Positions 8,985-17,418 of a stretch of 64,000 bases of DNA are shown here, one piece after another (the stretch's first letter is position 1; each line of letters opens with the position of its first letter). The notes below the pieces were generated by a model, which did no database searches, was not told where the DNA came from, and worked only from the letters and a program-made list of their open reading frames with translations. The position numbers and the translations under genes were made by a program. Source of the stretch: Mesorhizobium sp. M7A.F.Ca.US.008.03.1.1 (GTDB lineage: Bacteria > Pseudomonadota > Alphaproteobacteria > Rhizobiales > Rhizobiaceae); NCBI RefSeq assembly GCF_003997495.1, contig NZ_RZRU01000001.1:186001-250000 (forward strand). Direction: 5' to 3'.

Positions 8985-10106
8985 ATGCCTACACACCTGG
9001 TCTCGAAAGTCGTCGTTGTCGGCGGCGGTATTTTCGGCGTCTCCTCCGCGCTTCATCTGTCGCGGCTCGGCATCCAAACCATCCTCGTCAATAACGGGCC
9101 GTTGGCCAGTGGAGCGTCCGGCCGCTCGCTCGCCTGGCTCAACTCCGCACGCATGCGCTCCGCTGAGTATCATCGGCTGCGTATGATCGGCATCGACCGG
9201 TACCGGACCTTGTCGGCAAAATACCCAGATGCTGCCTGGCTGCGTTTCGACGGTGGATTGACCTGGGATGCGGACGACGGCTCGAATGAGATCATGGGAG
9301 CTTTGGCCCATGAAAAGAGCCTCGGATATGACGCACGGCATTTGCGCCCAAGCGACATCCCTTCAGCCACGCCTGGCGTCGCGATAAACGCCGTCACGCC
9401 CCAGGGCGCGATCTTCAACCCGGGTGAGGGCTGGGTCGATCTGCCGACGTTGATCAAACTGCTGGTTGCGGAATTCGTGGAGCGGGGCGGTCAGCTCGTC
9501 CTCGACGCCGGGCGCGCAACGGTGACACTCTCTGCGGGGCGCGCCACTGGGGTCGCGACGGAGACTGGCGCCACGTTTGCCGCCGATGCGGTGCTTTTGG
9601 CCACGGGCAGCGAGGTGCCGCGTACGGTGGCGCAAACCGGCCAACACATCCCGGACGGAACGCCGATCGCGTTGCTGGTCAGAACCAAGCCCGTGGCTCT
9701 GCCACTTCGGGCGGTCCTCAATACGCCGCGCGTTGCCGTTCGCCCGACCCCGGACGGAGCTCTCGCACTCGATTCGGCATGGTCCGAAGAACAGGTGATC
9801 GTCAACTCCGACGGCACTTATGGCGTCAAGGCTTCGACCCTCCAGGGGCTCCTCGAAGAAGCCTCGAAGGTGCTTGAGGGCAATCCGAAGCTGGAGTTGG
9901 AGAACTACGGCGTCGGCCCCAAGCCGATCCCGGGGGATGGCGAGCCTGTGCTCGGCCGGCTGAACGACGTTGAGGGATATTACGTGGCCTTCAGCCACAG
10001 TGGCGCGACGCTCGCGCTGATCGCCGGCGAACTGCTTGCAGGCGAGATCGCCACCGGAAATGAACACCCGTTGCTGGCCAATTTCCGGCCAGCCCGGTTT
10101 GCTTGA
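8985..10106 (+). CDS. FAD-dependent oxidoreductase, DAO superfamily (candidate amine/Amadori oxidase)
   Basis: A 373-aa protein starting with a classic dinucleotide-binding fold (VVVVGGGIFGVSSALHLSRLG, residues 5-25) followed by the ASGRSLAWLN segment. Near the C-terminus GYYVAFSHSGATLALIAGEL is the usual second FAD contact. The family oxidises primary or secondary amines such as D-amino acids, sarcosine or fructosyl-amino acids. Standing last in a unit with an amino-acid type transporter, it probably oxidises the imported amine. The lack of a signal peptide places it in the cytoplasm. The exact substrate is inference. Confidence 0.82.
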   Translation: MPTHLVSKVVVVGGGIFGVSSALHLSRLGIQTILVNNGPLASGASGRSLAWLNSARMRSAEYHRLRMIGIDRYRTLSAKYPDAAWLRFDGGLTWDADDGSNEIMGALAHEKSLGYDARHLRPSDIPSATPGVAINAVTPQGAIFNPGEGWVDLPTLIKLLVAEFVERGGQLVLDAGRATVTLSAGRATGVATETGATFAADAVLLATGSEVPRTVAQTGQHIPDGTPIALLVRTKPVALPLRAVLNTPRVAVRPTPDGALALDSAWSEEQVIVNSDGTYGVKASTLQGLLEEASKVLEGNPKLELENYGVGPKPIPGDGEPVLGRLNDVEGYYVAFSHSGATLALIAGELLAGEIATGNEHPLLANFRPARFA

Positions 10107-10276
10107 GGTAGCGCTCCGGAGCCTTGCCACCATACGTGTCCGCGAATTCCGAAGGGGGTAGCCGGCCGGAGTTCGTCACCTGTTGCAGCAAGGCACCAAT
10201 ATGCGGCACAAGAGCTGCTCAAGCCCTGTCGAAGGGTGGCCTGCGCCAATGCCCAGGTCTTGGGAGCACAACGATC

Positions 10277-11299
10277 GTGGCGCAGAAAGGCATCACCCTG
10301 AAGGACGTTGCCGCCGCGGCCAACGTTTCGCGCGCCACGGCCGCGCGGGCGCTCAACAGCTATGGTTATGTTGGCGACGGGACGGCGTTGCGTGTGCTGG
10401 AAGCGGCCGAGAAACTGGGATATCGGGCCAATCTCGTCGCGCAGGCCCTGCGCAGCGGACAACTGCCGATCGTCGGCTTCATTCCTGGGGACATCCAGAA
10501 CCCGTTCTTCGCGCGCATCGCCCATGATATCGAGACGGAACTGCGCAGACATCGCCACAATCTTCTGATCGCCAGCAGCGAAGAGAACGTCGAACAGGAA
10601 AAGGAGCTGCTCGAGAGCCTGCGCTCGCTCAGCATTCGCGGCTTCATTCTCGCACCGACCTCCGCGACGGACAGCCAGCATATCGTCCAACTCGCTCGTG
10701 AGGGCACGCCGGTCGTGCTGATCGATCGTGTCGTCAAGGAGGTGCACTGCGACAGCGTCATCGTCGACAATGAGGGCGGCGCGCGCGAGGCGGTGGACTA
10801 TCTGGTCGCCAACGGTCACGAGCGTATCGGCTTGTTGCGGGACGAATCGCGCATCTTCACCGCGCAGGAGCGGTTTGCCGGATACCAGAATTCGCTTGAA
10901 TCGCACGGCATTGCGTTGGATGCGTCGCTCGTCAGTGTGTCGCGATCCACCGTCGAACATGCCATCGAAGCCACCATCCGACTGTTCAGTCGCGGTGATC
11001 GCCCGACCGCCTTGTTCACCGTGGACAGCCTGATGACCCAAGGCGCGTTGCTCGGCCTGCGCTCGATGGGACTGTCGATCCCGCAGGATGTTTCGCTGGT
11101 TGGATTCGACGATTTCAACCTCGCCACCTTCACCGATCCCCAGATCACCGTCATTGCGCAGCCCACATCCGAAATTGGGGCGCTTGCCGCCAAAATGCTG
11201 CTCGAACGTCTGGCGGGCAAGAAGCTGGCCCCGCGCCACACGCGCTTCCCGACGCGTCTCATTGTTCGCGGCTCGGTCTCGCGGCTGCACCGGCGCTGA
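10277..11299 (+). CDS. LacI-family transcriptional regulator
   Basis: A 340-aa LacI-type regulator with helix-turn-helix at residues 5-30 (ITLKDVAAAANVSRATAARA), hinge region YRANLVAQALRSG, and a sugar-binding-protein-like core (GFIPGDIQNPFF..., VSLVGFDDFNLATFTDPQIT near the end). GTG 10277 is chosen because the family N-terminus begins there; the open frame continues upstream to 10124 without family similarity. It precedes the frlB-like operon in the same direction, and a perfect LacI-type palindrome lies between them. It is the best candidate for the repressor of that operon. Confidence 0.9.
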   Translation: MAQKGITLKDVAAAANVSRATAARALNSYGYVGDGTALRVLEAAEKLGYRANLVAQALRSGQLPIVGFIPGDIQNPFFARIAHDIETELRRHRHNLLIASSEENVEQEKELLESLRSLSIRGFILAPTSATDSQHIVQLAREGTPVVLIDRVVKEVHCDSVIVDNEGGAREAVDYLVANGHERIGLLRDESRIFTAQERFAGYQNSLESHGIALDASLVSVSRSTVEHAIEATIRLFSRGDRPTALFTVDSLMTQGALLGLRSMGLSIPQDVSLVGFDDFNLATFTDPQITVIAQPTSEIGALAAKMLLERLAGKKLAPRHTRFPTRLIVRGSVSRLHRR

Positions 11300-11346
11300 T
11301 CGCCCGATCAAATAGGCCCATCCGCAGATTCGTCCCGTAAGAGCAC

Positions 11347-11377
11347 TTGCCAACCGCCAAAATGCATGCGTTAAATA
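11347..11377 (+). promoter_or_regulatory. Candidate promoter of the frlB-like operon
   Basis: TTGCCA (11347-11352) and TAAATA (11372-11377) are spaced 19 bp apart, or 18 bp if TTAAAT is taken as the -10. The palindromic operator starts right after the -10, where a bound repressor would block initiation. Predicted from sequence only. Confidence 0.4.
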
Positions 11378-11395
11378 TGTGAGATCGATCTCACA
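11378..11395. promoter_or_regulatory. Perfect 18-bp palindromic operator
   Basis: TGTGAGATCGATCTCACA is a perfect inverted repeat with a central CG, typical of LacI-family operators. The half-sites resemble CRP half-sites (TGTGA/TCACA), but their spacing is 8 rather than 6 bases, which argues against CRP. It lies 78 bp after the LacI gene and 91 bp before the frlB-like start. Confidence 0.72.
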
Positions 11396-11486
11396 ATCAG
11401 CCGGATCGATTGTGGCCGTGTCGATCTGCCGGCGGTGCCTGCACGAATGGCGCCCTGACGCACCGAAAAATACGAGGAAGAACTGC

Positions 11487-12500
11487 ATGCTCAATTTTGA
11501 CAAAGACCGCTTCATCAAGATCCAGAGCGGAGCCATCTCCTTTGCCGAAGAGGCGAGGTCGCTCGTACGTCGGCTGCTCGCGGACGGCGTCGAGCGGCTC
11601 TATTTCATGGGGACCGGCGGCGTGCAGCTTCTGACCCTCCCAGCGATCGAACTCGCCGAGCGCCGTACGAGCTTTCCCGTGCGGGGAGAATATCCGGCGC
11701 AGGTCGTGCTGGATCCTCCTGCCGGGCTGGACCGGAAGGCATTCGTGGTCATCCCCTCGCTGTCGGGCACGACCAAGGAAAGCGTGCAGCTGCTTTCCTT
11801 CCTGAAGCAGAAAGGCGTGCGCACGCTCTCGCTCACCGGCCATTCCGACACGCCGCTTGCCAGGGAGGCCGATTTCACCTTCACGAACTTCGCGGAGGAC
11901 GACACCTCTTCGGAGTCCTTCTACCTGCAGTCACTGCTGATCGTCCTGGCATTGCTGGCCGAGCGCGGCGAGTATGAAGACTTCGACGCCACAGTTGCCG
12001 AGCTCAGGAGACTGCCTGAACTGTTGGTTGCAGCAAAGGCCGCTTACGAAGGCGCCGCGGCAAAACTCGCCGATACCATTAAGAACGAAACCTACCACAT
12101 CTTCACCGGCGCCGGCTCCGTCTGGCCGCAAGCCTACTATTACGGCATGTGCATTCTGGAGGAGATGCAGTGGATCAGGTCTAGGCCGGTCCATGCCGCG
12201 GACTTTTTCCATGGCACTCTGGAGCTGGTCGAACCCGGTGTGAGCGTATTCCTCTTCAAGGGGGAAGATGCCAGCCGTCCGCTGGGCGACCGCGTCGAAA
12301 GCTTCATCAAGCGGTACACCGACAAGGTGCACGTTCTCGATGCCGCGTCGGTCGAACTGCCCGGTATCTCGCCTGCTGTCCGCAAACTCATCTCGCCGAT
12401 CGTGCTTGCGACGTTGCTGGAACGCGTGAGCGCGCATCTGGAAGTGCTGCGCAATCACCCGCTGACGACGCGTCGCTACTACAAGCGCGTCGAATACTGA
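11487..12500 (+). CDS. frlB: SIS-domain sugar-phosphate deglycase, FrlB-like
   Basis: A 337-aa protein with two SIS (sugar isomerase) domains. The second half follows E. coli fructoselysine-6-phosphate deglycase FrlB closely: ADFFHGTLELVEPGVSVFLF against EFRHGPLEIVEPGVPFLFL, then RYTDKVHVLD, and the very end RRYYKRVEY against RRYYGGLVEY. FrlB splits the phosphorylated Amadori product into glucose 6-phosphate and the free amine (lysine in E. coli). Neighbours encode FrlC-like and FrlD-like proteins, which supports the role. ATG 11487 is chosen for its GAGGAAG ribosome site and because similarity starts there. The amine partner may differ from lysine. Confidence 0.82.
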   Translation: MLNFDKDRFIKIQSGAISFAEEARSLVRRLLADGVERLYFMGTGGVQLLTLPAIELAERRTSFPVRGEYPAQVVLDPPAGLDRKAFVVIPSLSGTTKESVQLLSFLKQKGVRTLSLTGHSDTPLAREADFTFTNFAEDDTSSESFYLQSLLIVLALLAERGEYEDFDATVAELRRLPELLVAAKAAYEGAAAKLADTIKNETYHIFTGAGSVWPQAYYYGMCILEEMQWIRSRPVHAADFFHGTLELVEPGVSVFLFKGEDASRPLGDRVESFIKRYTDKVHVLDAASVELPGISPAVRKLISPIVLATLLERVSAHLEVLRNHPLTTRRYYKRVEY

Positions 12501-12537
12501 TCACCTCACCTCATAAAAACGAAGAAGGGAACTGATC

Positions 12538-13860
12538 ATGAAATATTCAATACAGGCTGCAATGGCGGCGCTGGCCGCCGCATCGGCACTGGGCATGACA
12601 ATGGGACAAGGTATCGCCGCCGAGGCGGTCCAGGCCGATGCGAATGCAAAGGTCGATTATCAGGGAACGCTGTCGGTCCTAACGAAATTCGGCGCGCAGC
12701 AGTTGGCGCCTTATTTGGTCGGCGTCGCCCAGCACTATGAGAAGCTTCATCCCGGCGTGAAAATCGAACTAATCCAGGAAAGCGACGACAGCGTCAAGGA
12801 CAAGACCAAAACGCTGGTCGCGTCAAACTCGCTGCCGGACATCTACTTTTCCTGGACCGGCAGTTGGGGCGGAAACTTCGTGCGCGGCCATCGCGCCGTG
12901 GACCTGACCACGGTCATCGGGCCTGACACCGAGTGGGGCAAGACACTGACACCGGCGGCCGTTCAGGCCTTCATGTACAACGGCAAATACTACGGCATTC
13001 CGCTCTACCTCGACGCAAAGTTCATGGGCTACAACAAGCAAGCCTTCGCCAAGCTCGGCCTGAGCGCTCCCAAGACCTTCGAGGAGCTCCTGTCGTCCTG
13101 CGAGACGATCCGGAAATCGAGCATGACGCCGATCTCTTTCGGCAACAAGGAAGCCTGGCCGGCAATCCACTATGTGGGTCAGCTGCTCGCCTACGACGTG
13201 CCGCAGGCGGTGCTCGAGAAGGATTTCAACCCGAGCACGGCGCAATACAGCGACCCGGGCTATGTTGCCGCGCTTTCCCAGTACAAGCAGCTCATCGACA
13301 GTTGCACGGATGGCGGCGCCTCTGTCAACGGCACCTCCTATTCGTCAGCTATCCAGACCTTCAGCAACACGAAATCGGCCATGTACTACCAGGAAATCAT
13401 CGAGTTCGATCAGAGCGCGTCGGCCGATTCCGCTTTGAAAGTGTCCGATCTGGGCTTCTTCACGCTGCCTGCGCCGAAGGGCGCAAAAGGCGACGTGAAA
13501 GCGATCGAAGGCGCGCCGGAAGGCTACATGATTAGCTCTGCCTCGAAAAACATCCCGCTGGCGATCGACTTCATGAAATTCGTTACGTCCAAGCAGAATG
13601 GCCAGGTGCTCTCGGCCTCACCCTATGGGCAGCCCAGCGCGACCATCGGCGGGGCTTCGGAATCCAACATGAACCCTTCGGTGGTGGCCGGCCTTAAGGA
13701 GATCGCCTCCGCTTCCTACCTGATGCCATGGCTCGACACGGTGAACCCGCCGCGCGTGGCCTCCGCGTGGCTATCCAGCCTCCAGGCCCTGACCGGCGGC
13801 TCCATGACGCCTGAGCAGGTGATGGAGCAGGTCAAGCAGGCCGCCGCGTCGTCGAAATAG
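12538..13860 (+). CDS. Sugar-type ABC transporter periplasmic binding protein
   Basis: A family 1 extracellular solute-binding protein of 440 aa. It has a Sec signal peptide (MKYSIQAAMAALAAASALGM..., cleavage probably near GIAAEA) and family features such as VASNSLPDIYFSWTG, MYNGKYYGIPLYLDAKFMGYNK and APEGYMISSASKN. It starts 37 bp after the frlB-like stop with a good AAGAAGGGA ribosome site. It should deliver the carbohydrate moiety-containing substrate to the two permeases that follow. Confidence 0.92.
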   Translation: MKYSIQAAMAALAAASALGMTMGQGIAAEAVQADANAKVDYQGTLSVLTKFGAQQLAPYLVGVAQHYEKLHPGVKIELIQESDDSVKDKTKTLVASNSLPDIYFSWTGSWGGNFVRGHRAVDLTTVIGPDTEWGKTLTPAAVQAFMYNGKYYGIPLYLDAKFMGYNKQAFAKLGLSAPKTFEELLSSCETIRKSSMTPISFGNKEAWPAIHYVGQLLAYDVPQAVLEKDFNPSTAQYSDPGYVAALSQYKQLIDSCTDGGASVNGTSYSSAIQTFSNTKSAMYYQEIIEFDQSASADSALKVSDLGFFTLPAPKGAKGDVKAIEGAPEGYMISSASKNIPLAIDFMKFVTSKQNGQVLSASPYGQPSATIGGASESNMNPSVVAGLKEIASASYLMPWLDTVNPPRVASAWLSSLQALTGGSMTPEQVMEQVKQAAASSK

Positions 13861-13864
13861 GCCG

Positions 13865-14824
13865 ATGGCGAACTCCGGTCTGGCCAGAATGGAAGGCGCT
13901 GCCTTGAGCAACGCTGCGGGCGAGCCGGCGGCGAAAGCCGGCCGGCCGTTCCGCCACTGGAGCTCGCTCCGCTGGGTTGCCGTCGCCGTGATCCTGGTCG
14001 GTTGGTTCGTCTATTACCCGATCGTCGACAACTTTATCGTCAGCACCACCGACGAGGATATCTTTACCGGCGAGACCACGAATATCGGCCTTGCCAATTA
14101 TGAGCGGCTGCTGCATGACCCGGTCGTCTGGGTGGCGCTGTGGAACAACACGCTCTACGCCCTGATCTCGATCATCTTTCAAGTTGGTGGTGCCTTCGTC
14201 CTAGCGGCGCTGATCGAGGGGCTGGGCAGCGAGCGGCAAAGGCGCTTCTGGCGCGCGATTTATTTCATCCCTTCCGCCATCTCGATCACCATAACCGGTC
14301 TGCTGTTCTATTTTATCTACCAGCCGGATATCGGGCTCTTGAATGCCGGCCTCAGGCGCATTGGTCTGGAACAGCTCATCCAACCCTGGCTCGGCAGCGA
14401 GCATACGGCGATCTACGCGATCATCGCGATGAGCCAATGGCAGGGCTTCGGTTACTCGACGCTCCTGTTTGCGATCGCCATCCAGAAAATTCCGCGCGAT
14501 CTCTATGATGCCGCCGTCATGGACGGAGCCGGGCCGCTGCGCAGGCTGTGGAGCGTGACGCTGCCTCTGACCCGCGAGATGACTGGCCTGATGATCATCG
14601 TAACGATCACCGGCGCGTTCCAGGTGTTCAACGAGGTCATGGTCATGACCGCCGGCGGCCCCAACAACCGCAGCCAGGTGCTTGGCACATGGCTTTACCA
14701 GCAGGGCTTCATTCAAAACAATTTCGGCTACGGCGCCGCGATCGCCGCCGTGATCTTCGCCGTGACCATGATCACCGGAGCGGCCCAGCTTTGGTACACC
14801 AGACGCCGGAGGATCGAGCTGTGA
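13865..14824 (+). CDS. Sugar ABC transporter permease (MalF type)
   Basis: A 319-aa inner-membrane permease with six predicted helices and the EAA loop beginning DAAVMDGAG at about residue 215, the contact for the ATPase. It begins 4 bp after the binding-protein stop. It ends in a GTGA overlap with the second permease, so the two are translationally coupled and should form a heterodimer. Confidence 0.93.
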   Translation: MANSGLARMEGAALSNAAGEPAAKAGRPFRHWSSLRWVAVAVILVGWFVYYPIVDNFIVSTTDEDIFTGETTNIGLANYERLLHDPVVWVALWNNTLYALISIIFQVGGAFVLAALIEGLGSERQRRFWRAIYFIPSAISITITGLLFYFIYQPDIGLLNAGLRRIGLEQLIQPWLGSEHTAIYAIIAMSQWQGFGYSTLLFAIAIQKIPRDLYDAAVMDGAGPLRRLWSVTLPLTREMTGLMIIVTITGAFQVFNEVMVMTAGGPNNRSQVLGTWLYQQGFIQNNFGYGAAIAAVIFAVTMITGAAQLWYTRRRRIEL

Positions 14825-15681
14825 CGGTGATGGCGGCCAGTGGGCGGACCGCGCGCCCGACCTTCGGGAGCGCTCTTGCGAAAGCCTTTCTGTACTCGTT
14901 CCTGATCTGTCTCGGCATCGTCGTGCTTTATCCGCTGGTCTGGATGGCGCTCAACGGCTTCAAGGATAATGGGCAGATCTTCGGCGACCCGTTCGCGCTG
15001 CCGTCGCGGTGGACCTGGGGCAACTATGTGCAGGCCTGGAACCGGGGCGTCCGCGACTATCTGGCCTCTAGCCTGCTGGTGACCGTCGCTTCAGCGATCT
15101 GCACGGTGCTCATCAGCGCCTGGACCGCCTATGGATTGACGCGAACGCCAATGCCCGGCAAGCCGCTTATCGTCGGTCTGGTCCTTGGCGGCCTCATGCT
15201 AAGCCCGACCGTGGCGCTCATTCCCCTGGTGCGGATGCTGCAGGCCATCGGCCTCTACAACACTTACTGGGCGCTGATCATCCTCTACACGGCGTTCCGG
15301 ATCCCGTTCAGCACCTTTCTGATCCGCGCCTACATGCTTGGGCTGCCGAAGGATCTCGACGAGGCGGCCCGCATCGACGGCGCCAGCGAGGGGCAAATCT
15401 TCTGGCGCATCATCCTGCCTCTGTGCCAGCCGATCATCATCTCCTGCATCATCCTCCACGTTCTATTCGCCTGGAACGAGTATTTGTTCGCGATGGTCTT
15501 CACCAATGGATCGGCGGTGCAGACGCTGCCCGTCGGCCTCACCTCGCTGATGTCCAAGAACGGCACAAATTACGGCGTCGTCTTCGCGGCGATGACGATC
15601 TCGGCCCTGCCGATCGTCCTGCTGTTCTTCGCCGCACAGCGGTACTTCATCCGCGGCCTCTCCGAAGGCATCGGCAAATAA
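14821..15681 (+). CDS. Sugar ABC transporter permease (MalG type)
   Basis: A 286-aa permease with EAA loop DEAARIDGASEGQIF from about residue 180 and a C-terminal end RYFIRGLSEGIGK typical of MalG/UgpE proteins (GAVKG-like). GTG 14821 overlaps the previous stop by four bases; an ATG at 14830 is also possible. No ATPase gene for this transporter is present in the operon, so it must use a shared MsmK/UgpC-type ATPase from elsewhere or the fused ATPase upstream (less likely). Confidence 0.92.
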   Translation: MTVMAASGRTARPTFGSALAKAFLYSFLICLGIVVLYPLVWMALNGFKDNGQIFGDPFALPSRWTWGNYVQAWNRGVRDYLASSLLVTVASAICTVLISAWTAYGLTRTPMPGKPLIVGLVLGGLMLSPTVALIPLVRMLQAIGLYNTYWALIILYTAFRIPFSTFLIRAYMLGLPKDLDEAARIDGASEGQIFWRIILPLCQPIIISCIILHVLFAWNEYLFAMVFTNGSAVQTLPVGLTSLMSKNGTNYGVVFAAMTISALPIVLLFFAAQRYFIRGLSEGIGK

Positions 15682-15699
15682 ATCACCGGGAAGACATTC

Positions 15700-16554
15700 A
15701 TGCCGCAGATCAAGGTCGACCAACTGATTGGGGCCAATTTCGCCTTCCAGCATTACGCGTTCGAACGCGTTGCCGAGATCCTTCGCAGCTTCGGCTTCAA
15801 GGAGATCGAGCTCTGGGGCATCGCGCCGCATCTCGACCTTTTTCACGCGACCGACGCACAAGTTCGATCGGTGCGCGATATACTTGCGCAGAACGGCCTG
15901 TCGACTTGGTGCTTCACGCCCGAGCAGGTGATCTATCCGATCAACATCGCGTCGGGCGCCGGAGCATACCGCCGTGACAGTGTCAGGCGGTTCCGCCGCG
16001 CGGCGGACATATGCGCTGAACTGGGCGCCAAATATCTGTTCCTGACGTCCGGGCGTGGATATGAACACGACCCGCCCCAAGACGCGTGGGCGCGGTCAGC
16101 CCAGTCGCTTGCTGAGATCGCCGCCCATGCGGCCTCGGTCGGCGTGCGCTGCCTGCTCGAGCCGCTGCAACGCGTCGAAACCAACGTCGTCACCAATGCG
16201 TCGGGCCTGCGCCGAATGCTCGACCAGATCGGCGCCGACACCATGGACGTGGTCCTGGACACGGTCGGCATGGCCACGGCCGGCGACACGGTGGCCGATT
16301 ATGTCAGGCTGTTCGGGCCGCGCCTGGCACATGTCCAGATCGTCGACGGGCTCCCCGCTGGACACCTTGTCTGGGGTGACGGGAAGCTTCCCATCGGCCA
16401 GTATCTCGAAGAGCTCGCAGCGTCGGGTTATCGGGGAAAACTGACCTTCGAGCCCTTTGGAAACGGCTCCTACGCGCTCGACCCGGTCGCGGCATGGACA
16501 CGCAATCTCAAGGCAATCGAGCCCCACATGACGCGGGCGTCGACAGCAGCATGA
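15700..16554 (+). CDS. frlC: TIM-barrel sugar epimerase, FrlC-like
   Basis: A 284-aa xylose-isomerase-like TIM-barrel protein. Several stretches track E. coli FrlC (fructoselysine/psicoselysine 3-epimerase): IELWGIAPH, FTPEQVIYPIN, LLEPLQRVETNVVTNAS, and LAHVQIVDGLPAGHLVWGDG with GKLPI after it. Conserved Glu, Asp and His residues in these strands would hold the metal. In E. coli FrlC interconverts the 3-epimers so both can enter the FrlD-FrlB route. It ends in an ATGA overlap with the kinase gene. Confidence 0.8.
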   Translation: MPQIKVDQLIGANFAFQHYAFERVAEILRSFGFKEIELWGIAPHLDLFHATDAQVRSVRDILAQNGLSTWCFTPEQVIYPINIASGAGAYRRDSVRRFRRAADICAELGAKYLFLTSGRGYEHDPPQDAWARSAQSLAEIAAHAASVGVRCLLEPLQRVETNVVTNASGLRRMLDQIGADTMDVVLDTVGMATAGDTVADYVRLFGPRLAHVQIVDGLPAGHLVWGDGKLPIGQYLEELAASGYRGKLTFEPFGNGSYALDPVAAWTRNLKAIEPHMTRASTAA

Positions 16555-17417
16555 CCGGAAGAGCATCGCCCAATCTGGTCGCTGTCGGTGACAACTGCCT
16601 CGACGTCTATCTCAACAAGGACCTGCTCACCGTGGGCGGGAACGCCCTCAACGTTGCCGTTCAATGGCGCCGCAATGGTTGGAGCGCGCGCTATTTCGGC
16701 GCGGTTGGCGACGATCCGGAGGGCGAGATAACGCTCCGCGAGATCGAGACCGCCGGGCTATTCCGCGAGGATGTCGAGATGATCTCCGGTGATACGGCGG
16801 TAACCCTGCTGCGCGACCAGTCGGGCGACCGTACTTTCCTGTTCGAATCCTTCGGCGTCGGCGAGAACTACATGCCCACGCCGCCCAACTGGCGGGTTAT
16901 ATCGAAAGCCGACTGGGTGCATCTGGGCACCAACGCCAACAAGGATCTCGTACGCCGCCTGGTTCGCGAGCATGTGCCGTTCAGTGTCGACGTCTCGACC
17001 GCGCATCTGGCCTTGCCGCTGCAGGGCGTGCCTCTCGTCTTCGCCTCCGGTCCAGACGAACTGAGCGTGCCGGTCGAGCCGGTCATCGCCGCGCTGCGGT
17101 CGGCTGGTGCGCGCCAGGTCGTGCTTACCTGCGGCAGTCGGGGCGCCTACTTCTGCGACAGCCAAGGCGTTCGCCACGCCGAGGCGTCGCCGACCGCCGT
17201 CATCGACACGTGTGGGGCGGGAGATAGCTTCATCGCCACCTTCATAACCGCGTTCTGTTTCGCGGGTCTCAACGCCGACAGAGCCATGCAAAAAGCCTCT
17301 TTCGATGCCAGCAGGACCTGCACGCATCTGGGTGGCTTCCCGCAGGCGACGCGCCCGATCCCAGACTGGCTGCCGCTGAAATATGCCGACGTGATCAATC
17401 GCGAGACGAGGGTCTGA
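16551..17417 (+). CDS. frlD: PfkB-family sugar kinase, FrlD-like
   Basis: A 288-aa ribokinase-type kinase. The N-terminus VAVGDNCLDVYLN with GGNALNVAVQWRRNG matches FrlD (IGDNCVDIY, GGNAVNVAVY). The C-terminal signature is DTCGAGDSFIA with the catalytic Asp. FrlD phosphorylates fructoselysine at C6, giving the substrate of FrlB. ATG 16551 overlaps the epimerase stop (ATGA). Taken with frlB and frlC homologues in the same operon, a role as Amadori-compound 6-kinase is well supported, while the exact amine is unknown. Confidence 0.82.
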   Translation: MTGRASPNLVAVGDNCLDVYLNKDLLTVGGNALNVAVQWRRNGWSARYFGAVGDDPEGEITLREIETAGLFREDVEMISGDTAVTLLRDQSGDRTFLFESFGVGENYMPTPPNWRVISKADWVHLGTNANKDLVRRLVREHVPFSVDVSTAHLALPLQGVPLVFASGPDELSVPVEPVIAALRSAGARQVVLTCGSRGAYFCDSQGVRHAEASPTAVIDTCGAGDSFIATFITAFCFAGLNADRAMQKASFDASRTCTHLGGFPQATRPIPDWLPLKYADVINRETRV

Positions 17418-17418
17418 C

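Noticed and set aside
10124..10276. Longer N-terminus for the second LacI protein
   Set aside because: The frame is open, but the LacI helix-turn-helix starts right after GTG 10277 and upstream residues do not look like the family.
11378..11395. CRP binding site
   Set aside because: The half-sites TGTGA/TCACA fit CRP, but the spacing is 8 rather than 6 bases and a LacI gene lies directly upstream, so a LacI-type operator is the better reading.
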